Shown in pieces: positions 30,202 to 42,500 of a DNA stretch of 42,500 bases (position 1 is its first letter; the number at the start of each line of letters is the position of its first letter). The notes below the pieces were generated by a model. It did not search any database. It saw nothing but the letters and a program-made list of their open reading frames with translations, and was not told where the DNA came from. The translations under genes were made by a program, and so were the position numbers. Origin of the DNA: Botryococcus braunii (taxonomy: Eukaryota > Chlorophyta > Trebouxiophyceae); assembly GCA_002005505.1 (NCBI GenBank), contig KV908397.1:283134-325633 (forward strand). The letters run 5' to 3'.

Positions 30202-30567
30202 ACCCTTTTTCAAGTCCCACTTGGGCTGGGTATTTCATAAACCCTCATCTTCAGTTTGGTCATACTTATCACATAGATTGTCAGGATCCTCATTAGACTT
30301 GCCTTCAACATGCCTTCCCTTCGGCATCTCCAGCGTCGGCACAGCTGCCAATTCTTGGGAGGGGCTGCATGTCTCTCCTTATGCCCGTCTTATCGGACTC
30401 AGCTTTGCGCATACTCTGGGAGCTATAGTAGTCCGTATATAGTTGCTCTATCCAGGCCTTGATGCTAAGGATGAGTGTCTCCATGTTGAGGGTCCTTCAT
30501 CGCTTTCGTATGGGGTTTTACAACCTTCGTATTGATGCCGGTTAACGTTGCTGCATCCCCATCAACA

Positions 30568-30821
<254 letters not shown>

Positions 30822-31259
30822 CCAAAGCACCCCCCCATCAGATCACAGGCCTTTCTACTAGAAAGTTTCTAGCAGCAGAACTGCACCACATATTTGTTTA
30901 AACTTGCAAGTGCTCCAGATCTGACAGATCATTGCACATCATGTTCTACGATTACTTTAGAAGAGAGTGAGAGATCTAGACGGACAGAGGTCTACACGGA
31001 CAGAGATTGAATCTTAGCTCGGGCCCGTTTCTCACTCTCTTCCAAGTTTGTTATTGTACAAAAGCCTGAGATTCATGGCTAAAACATCTATTGGTTTGAC
31101 ACCTACACCAGCAGCTGCACACCACACACCTACACACCTTGCTTGGAAGCTAAGAAATGATCGTAGATCTAGAGTCAACACTCTGGAGAACGATCAGGTG
31201 TAACTGCGGTGAAGAGCGCGGATCACGTCAATTACTACTTTAGAAAAGCGTGGTCTGGG

Positions 31260-31373
31260 CAGCGGCGTAGCCGGTCTGCTGCTGTTCGAAAACACTGTCC
31301 AGCGGCATGCCAGCTGTCCTCCTGTCCACACTGTCCAGCGGCGTAGCCGGTCTGCTGCTGTTCGAAAACACTG
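31260..31373. repeat. Identical 38-bp direct repeat
   Basis: The segment cagcggcgtagccggtctg(...) occurs at 31260-31297 and 31336-31373 with no differences. A partial third match (cagcggcatgccagc) lies between. Spacing is 76 bp. Confidence 0.93.
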
Positions 31374-31961
31374 CGCAGAGATACCAGTAATCACGAATAC
31401 GCTCCGAACGTTACTCAAAATGCGTTAACGGGTGCCTGTTGGACCCACATACACAAACCTATCTCCTGGTCTGAAACATTGTCATATATTGGCCTCTACT
31501 TATACATAGGTGTATGTCCAATTTGCCTTAGCTAAGGCATGTCGGACAGTCGAACCAGAACTCAGAATTTGCACCGGTTCATGGGGTTGTTTGTCGAAGA
31601 GATGTCCCGTGAAGGAAAGTTACTGACACGAATAAAACACAACAGCTACATCCTCGGGCGTACATATGATTCACACATCAGGAATCATCTGAAGCCAACT
31701 TGCCTCCCACTGCGGCAAATGGCGGCTGATGAAAGATTTTGATCCACATATCATTAATGACATGACAACGCATACACCAACCTAAGCATGTCGAGAACCA
31801 TTTACAGTGTCTTCAATCCAATACGACCCTAATATTTTGCTATTAAACCACCTAGCGCTCACCACCCTATAGGGTGATTAGCCATGCACCCTAAGCACCC
31901 CAAGTGCCCCCCCGCCCCACCCCACGCCCCCAAAAGGCGAGGGCCCCCGTGGGTGGGCCCA

Positions 31962-31985
31962 CCCTCGTCCCCCGGGGGACGAGGG
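31962..31985. repeat. Perfect 24-bp palindrome
   Basis: CCCTCGTCCCCC joined to GGGGGACGAGGG, no spacer. It is preceded by the palindromic GGGTGGGCCCACCC. Confidence 0.95.
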
Positions 31986-32049
31986 GTTTCATGGATCCTA
32001 TAGCTATAGCTAATCAATGGTAATGGCTAAGGAAGGCACCAGAACAAGA

Positions 32050-32105
32050 TCCACACGGCTTGAGATCGTGTCTCGGTGCCGAGACACGATCTCAAGCCGT
32101 GTGGA
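32050..32105. repeat. Perfect palindrome, 27-bp arms, 2-nt loop
   Basis: The arms 32050-32076 and 32079-32105 are exact reverse complements (arm core CGGCTTGAGATCGTGTC) around TG. It is the longest uninterrupted perfect palindrome in the window. Confidence 0.97.
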
Positions 32106-32112
32106 CGTTGTT

Positions 32113-32150
32113 GATTGTGAGCCCGCGGGGTCGACCCCGGGCTCACAATC
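32113..32150. repeat. Near-perfect palindrome, 38 bp
   Basis: GATTGTGAGC and GCTCACAATC pair exactly at the ends, with a centre GGGGTCGACCCC. The left side has two extra bases. It follows the 56-bp palindrome by only 7 nt. Confidence 0.9.
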
Positions 32151-32264
32151 CCGTGGGATAGCCTCTGAGAAACATGCAACGACTGGCGCGGCCCCATAAA
32201 AAAACGGAGTAAGGTAGACGTAGTTACTCTTATAAGCTCCACTTGAGATTCTGCAACATTGCCA

Positions 32265-32280
32265 ACCCTAAACCCTAAAA
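32265..32280. repeat. Telomere-like CCCTAAA motif, two units
   Basis: ACCCTAAACCCTAAAA matches two units of the plant-type telomere repeat. Two units can arise by chance; it gives only weak support for a green-lineage source. Confidence 0.6.
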
Positions 32281-34553
32281 ACGGAGTAGAGTAAAACCAA
32301 ATATCTTCTAACTTTAGAAGAGCTATCGTCTTCTCAAAGGGGTTCTCACAATTGAGGAGTGACAGGTGAACTCTGGGTCTAAGCAACCAAATACCTTCTA
32401 ACTGTACTGCTTTTGAAAAGCAGAACAGTACAGTATGGTACAGCATAGTACAGTACAATAAACTTATCAAAATAAGAACCCAGCACAAATGACCACTCAA
32501 GACGTCTCCTGAGGGCACACAAGAACTACTCGCTGGCATGCACAACGCAACACTTCCACCAAGGTGTCCTGACTGGATACCATGTAGAAATGCCAACAAA
32601 GACCAACGACGACGACGACACCGCCCCTGGCAACGAAAGGTCCAAAATAGGTAGCTGACAGGTCACCTGGTACGACATTGATGCCACCGGCGTCGACAAC
32701 GAAAACTCAGATAAAATACTATAAACGCTATAGACAATGCAAACAAAAGCTACTACTGCCAAGGGGACACAGTGCAAGTAGGGACTCAGGAAGGTAGAGA
32801 GCCTTATATGTAAACCCAACACCGTGCTATTCAGACTAGCAGGCTAGCTGCCTACGGTAGGTAAGGGAGGCACACAATGGCCAGTACCCAAACCCAATCT
32901 GCACACAATGGCTTTACTGAAACCCAGTCTGCAACGGAATTGATCAGCCCAAATCTAAACAAGATTTAGCAACGTCAAGTGCATTACAAATCTATAGTCA
33001 ATCGTCTCAACATCCCAAACAGCAAACAAGCAATGGCCACACCACAGCGAAACACCCAACCACAACCCATGGCATGAACCCCTCAATCCACACACACCTG
33101 GCAGGGACAGATATACATTGACAAACAAGCTGTTGGAAATAAACGGTGCAGCTGCGCTCACCTCGACCGAGTCTACCCCCTAAGGGCGCCTAGGGTAAGA
33201 GACATCAGTACACAAACATGAGGGATGCAGCAAAGCAATACAGCAGGGGTTGCAACAACGTGGACCCACGTCCCAACCTGCACAAACAACTGCCAAAACA
33301 AGGGAAAACTCGAAGGAAGATAATATACGATGCAGCGTCGCACAGTGGTCCACCCGTACGCATAAGGGTCAACACACACACTTTTGCCCTTTCAAGTGAA
33401 CTACACATATAGCATATGCACAGGGCAAACAAAGCGTGTGGCAAATCCCCATAAATTCCTTTCAAGAGACTCCCAAAATCACCAAACTGTAGGACAAACG
33501 CAACTTCTAAGGTAGCAACCCTCAAAAGGACAGCCCCACAAAACAAACCCAAGCCTGACAGGCAAAGAGCGAAACAAGGTCGAAAGGATACCCTTGTCAG
33601 GACAAACAAAGTGGAAAAGGTTTTGAGAGCGAGCAAGCAGACCAACGGCACTTGCTTATCAATAGACGGCGGAACGCCAAATATAGCCGCACGCGGTAAA
33701 GGCAGATATGTATGACTGTACGAATCTGGTACACGGGGTACTCCCTTGACCACACAACGAGGTACAAGGACCCACTGTTCTTACAGTCATCGATCCATTG
33801 TACTTGGTCGAACCCTGTGACCATCAACTATACATTATCGTATGCTAAACCCATTATCGTGCAAACAATTGTCCCATAGCTATAGCTATAGCTAAGTCCA
33901 GCAAGAAACATATTGCATTTTCGGTAGAACAGGCCACTCAAAAGTTTCCATATGGCCTTTAATAAGTAAAAGTTATGGAGTTCGGCCATATTGAAGTTCA
34001 AAGCGTCCTTTAACAAAACTCTGTGCTCATATAGCGCGTAATGTAAACCGAGCACCACATGGGGCTAACACAAAGTTTTTTTTCAATATGTTTTGACTCG
34101 TATATACATATATGTCGTCATACGTGTTAAGAAATTCGTTGTCCGATGTGACTAGAAACTTCTTTGCTCCCACGGGAGGATGAGGATCTTTTTAATCCGG
34201 ATGCCATTTAGGTGGCAAAAGTAGGCAACACTTCTGGCCACCCGTACAAGAGGAGATGAGATGGAGAAATTCCCAGGGATTGAGAAGGATTGACATTTTA
34301 TAGGACATCCATATAGTGGATAAACATCATATAAGACATCTTGCTCGTGGGTGACCTTGACCGAAACGGCTTGCTAATATAGCCACTGCAGCCCAGGACG
34401 TTTCCTGCCTGAACTTCAGGTTGGTCATGCTTGTTTATTCATACTTATAACTTGAAAGCCTTACGTGCGCAACGTCTTTGCAAATTGGCTTGCAAACAGT
34501 AGAAGCTTCTTCAAAATGTTGACCAGTAGGTGGGCCAGGAATATTTCAATAAT

Positions 34554-34585
34554 GCTGCAAAGGTTCCTTAAAGAACCTTTGCAGC
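34554..34585. repeat. Perfect inverted repeat, 13-bp arms, 6-nt loop
   Basis: GCTGCAAAGGTTC and GAACCTTTGCAGC are exact reverse complements around CTTAAA. It lies about 335 nt beyond the glycosyltransferase stop codon, on its 3' side, so it could fall in or just past the 3' UTR. Confidence 0.93.
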
Positions 34586-34919
34586 CTATATCTAGATACA
34601 CCAAAGCTCGAAAAAATTGTTATTTGGGTCAATGAAGAGCAGAGGTCCAGTCTCATGATACATCGTGTCAAGTATAACAAGATCTTTGCAGCGCCTGAAA
34701 GTCTTGACGTACCTCCTTTTGCTCCTTTTCACATCAATATCCTCCTTCCCGGCTAGAAAAAAGACCCCACAACAGCCGTTCACGGCGGTAGTGAGAAAAA
34801 GTTGGCCAATGCATTGCAGCGCCTAAATGTGGCAAAGCAATGGCGCCCTTTTATGCCGTGCATGTAGCAGTCCCTGGCTTGAGGGAAGGCAGCTATAGCT
34901 GCAGCTGCTTGCACAGGGC

Positions 34920-40545
<5,626 letters not shown>

Positions 40546-40565
40546 CTGAAGTTTTGAGTGAGTTG

Positions 40566-40730
<165 letters not shown>

Positions 40731-41130
40731 GGGCTTGAGTGGAATTAGAAAACAAGACGAGACGCGATAATAGACTTTAAGGAAGGGAAAGAGTTGGGGG
40801 ACCCCAAGTCCAAGGCATGCACAGATCTCTACAGAAACCTCCGTTCATTAAACCCAAACATGGGGCGAGAGGGATTAAAATGAGTAATGATAGGTCTCTA
40901 ACTTTTGGTGTTGAGGTAAGGTAGGAAGATGGATGGAACTCGGGAAAGATGGAACTGGAATGCTTATTGTATTTCACGTTCTTATATACAAACCCTTAAG
41001 CCGAATTAGGGATCCCTGACCTTCTCAGACCTCCGGCCATTTCACTCTTCTGTGTCATCAGCATGTTCATGTGATGAGGTACTGCTGTGATACTTCTTAA
41101 AACCAAGAATTTGAACGAATTTGGTGTATA
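40731..41130. other. No exon recognised upstream of the glycosyltransferase exons
   Basis: The missing 5' exons of the glycosyltransferase should lie here, in the duplicate segment beyond 41131, or outside the window. The minus strand is open at 40777-40977 for 66 codons, with no signal I can assign. Confidence 0.45.
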
Positions 41131-42495
41131 CCCAGAGGCTAGAGCATTGACATATCAGTCTCAGTGAGAGTCTGTCACAGTATAATCCTTGCAGTCCCCG
41201 CATCAAGCATTCTCTGCTGCATTCACTGACCATCCCGACTCTCACGCTCATCACTCATAAGCCAGTTCTTTGGTAGATGTCACTTCAGATCACTATTGCT
41301 ACAGCATTCACAGACGTGCAGTAAATGGTAGCATGTCTGTATTTGTTCTTGGGTTCAAAAAGTGCATTCAAGCATGGGCACCGCCACCGTAGCATGGGTG
41401 AGAAGGTGCTCGAGCCTATAAATTTAGCTGCTCATGCTGCAATGTCTATGTAGTGTGTTACAGCACAGGGATACACACTGCATTACTGGCACAACGTTAC
41501 AAGATGCTCGTTGGGGATAGGTACCTGGTCGTGGTGGTATCGCCTTAAGCTGGCATAAAAGAGTGTACAAAATGCCTGCAGCAACCACAAATCCATTGAA
41601 ATTACCATTATTATGAGAATCGTCGAATCCTTACCTACTGAGGACACGTAAGAGAATCTTAGTTGGGTATACCCAACACATATGTATATACGTATGATAT
41701 GAATATTTACTTGAATACGGTATGTGCCCTTGTAAGTAAGTTCAATGCAAAACACCCACTGAGCTGCAATCTACGTTTTTATCATGGAAAGAGCTTTTAC
41801 AGGTGTTTTGGATGGTATGCTGAACGCAACACCATACTTCATGTGTCTCGTGTCACCCCATCGTGTGATCTAGTTCAGTAGATGGGACTCCTCGTAAACG
41901 CTCCAGGCAACGAGGGTCCGTCAATACAATGTAAATAAATTTTAGTATGTTAATCGTGTACCAAGTCGTCAAGACGTACTCTCAGACGAAAATGACAGGC
42001 ACGGTTGACGCATGTTGCGTAACGAACACAACATGTACGATCTGCAAGACCTGTGCATTTAAATCTCATTCATATCCCTGAGAAATATTACCACAAATAA
42101 GATGGTACAAGCCCAGAATGGCCTTCTTTTCCAGAAAGGTGGTTGCTCGGGAGATTGGTCGGGATCGGCGTTCAGACAAGGCAACTCGTCCGGAGAGCAT
42201 GACCGTTTTCTTCGATCAAAGCCGGACAGCATGATTTCAAATTTTTGCCAAGTCATTGCCAAAACAAAGTAGCCTTCCCGAGGCACCCCGGGGCTCAGAA
42301 GGCCTAGATTAGCGAGAAAGACCTGCAGCTGGAGTACTCTTTAGCTAGTTGCTGATGAGGTGCCCCCAAGTAAGGTCATAAGAGACAAGCATTGATGAGT
42401 GAGAAAGAAATGTCGTTGGTGAATCCTCATGGGCAACCCAAACTGTGATCCGTTCAGACAGAAGTAAAAACTACGGGGAGAATGGCGTTTCTGTG
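41131..42495 (-). repeat. Duplicated 5' segment, copy 2 (cut by window end)
   Basis: It aligns with 28514-29872 in the same orientation. It starts at cccagaggct and stays recognisable to the window end (gagaatggcgtttctgtg). On the minus strand it is the 5' flank of the glycosyltransferase gene. Plus-strand frames seen in copy 1 are interrupted here, so they are not conserved. Confidence 0.9.
42059..42256 (-). CDS. Candidate anchor exon in copy 2, possibly first exon of the glycosyltransferase
   Basis: ATG 42256 is at the place equal to ATG 29630 of copy 1. The frame keeps GFDRRKRSCSP, an acidic Pro-rich part, FWKRRPF and a hydrophobic run (ACTILFVVIFL) before TAA at 42061-42059. Many changes between the copies are third-position or conservative (Glu/Asp, Asp/Asn). 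The site matching the copy 1 donor is at 42051, beyond the TAA, so that splice would not help here. A GTAATA donor just after the codons for FV would avoid the stop but gives phase 0, whereas the exon at 40545 needs phase 1. An additional exon or a dead copy are both possible. Confidence 0.3.
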   Translation of the reverse strand: MTWQKFEIMLSGFDRRKRSCSPDELPCLNADPDQSPEQPPFWKRRPFWACTILFVVIFLRDMNEI

Positions 42496-42500
42496 ATGGC

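Noticed and set aside
33205..33753. 182-codon hydrophobic minus-strand open frame
   Set aside because: No recognisable motif, no neighbouring exon chain and no second copy to test conservation. Noted in the spacer entry only.

Overview
This window looks like nuclear DNA from a eukaryote with a large, repeat-rich genome. Reading frames are short and separated by GT...AG introns, and simple repeats are everywhere. A plant-type telomere-like motif occurs near 32.27 kb. The mix of proteins (a plant/animal-type TEX2-like lipid-transfer protein, a TylF-like methyltransferase and an algal/fungal-like glycosyltransferase) fits a green-lineage organism, perhaps a streptophyte alga. The organism is an inference. 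I could run no similarity search, so family calls rest on motifs I recognise and on splice phases that agree across every junction.

Layout. About 1-3950 holds no gene I recognise, only repeats and one hairpin. About 3953-18358 (+) is a 15-exon gene for a TEX2/NVJ2-like protein: N-terminal membrane segment, PH domain, linker, SMP lipid-binding domain with an acidic insert, and a very long low-complexity C-terminal part. About 18360-21690 is intergenic, with a cluster of long perfect palindromes and a dispersed repeat. About 21699-26426 (-) is a six-exon TylF/MycF-like class I methyltransferase of about 268 residues, with a possible extra first exon at 29438-29630. About 29870-34900 is intergenic and rich in palindromes and small duplications. 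About 34920-40545 (-) holds six exons of a glycosyltransferase-like protein with a DDD motif, complete at the C-terminus but missing its N-terminus. About 41131-42500 is a diverged copy of 28514-29872.

Main points of interest. (1) The 5' flanks of the two minus-strand genes are copies of one segment of about 1.4 kb. It carries a small conserved reading frame (basic stretch, then a short hydrophobic stretch) in the sense direction of both genes, as if a promoter plus anchor exon had been duplicated and placed in front of two unrelated enzymes. (2) A sugar-O-methyltransferase-like gene next to a glycosyltransferase, possibly with the same anchor, suggests a methylated-glycan module. (3) In about half of the 24 introns a microsatellite or homopolymer begins within roughly 10-220 nt of the 5' splice site, on both strands. 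(4) The spacers hold clusters of long, perfect or near-perfect palindromes.

Neither RNA genes nor CRISPR arrays were found. No promoter could be supported; one candidate poly(A) signal is listed.
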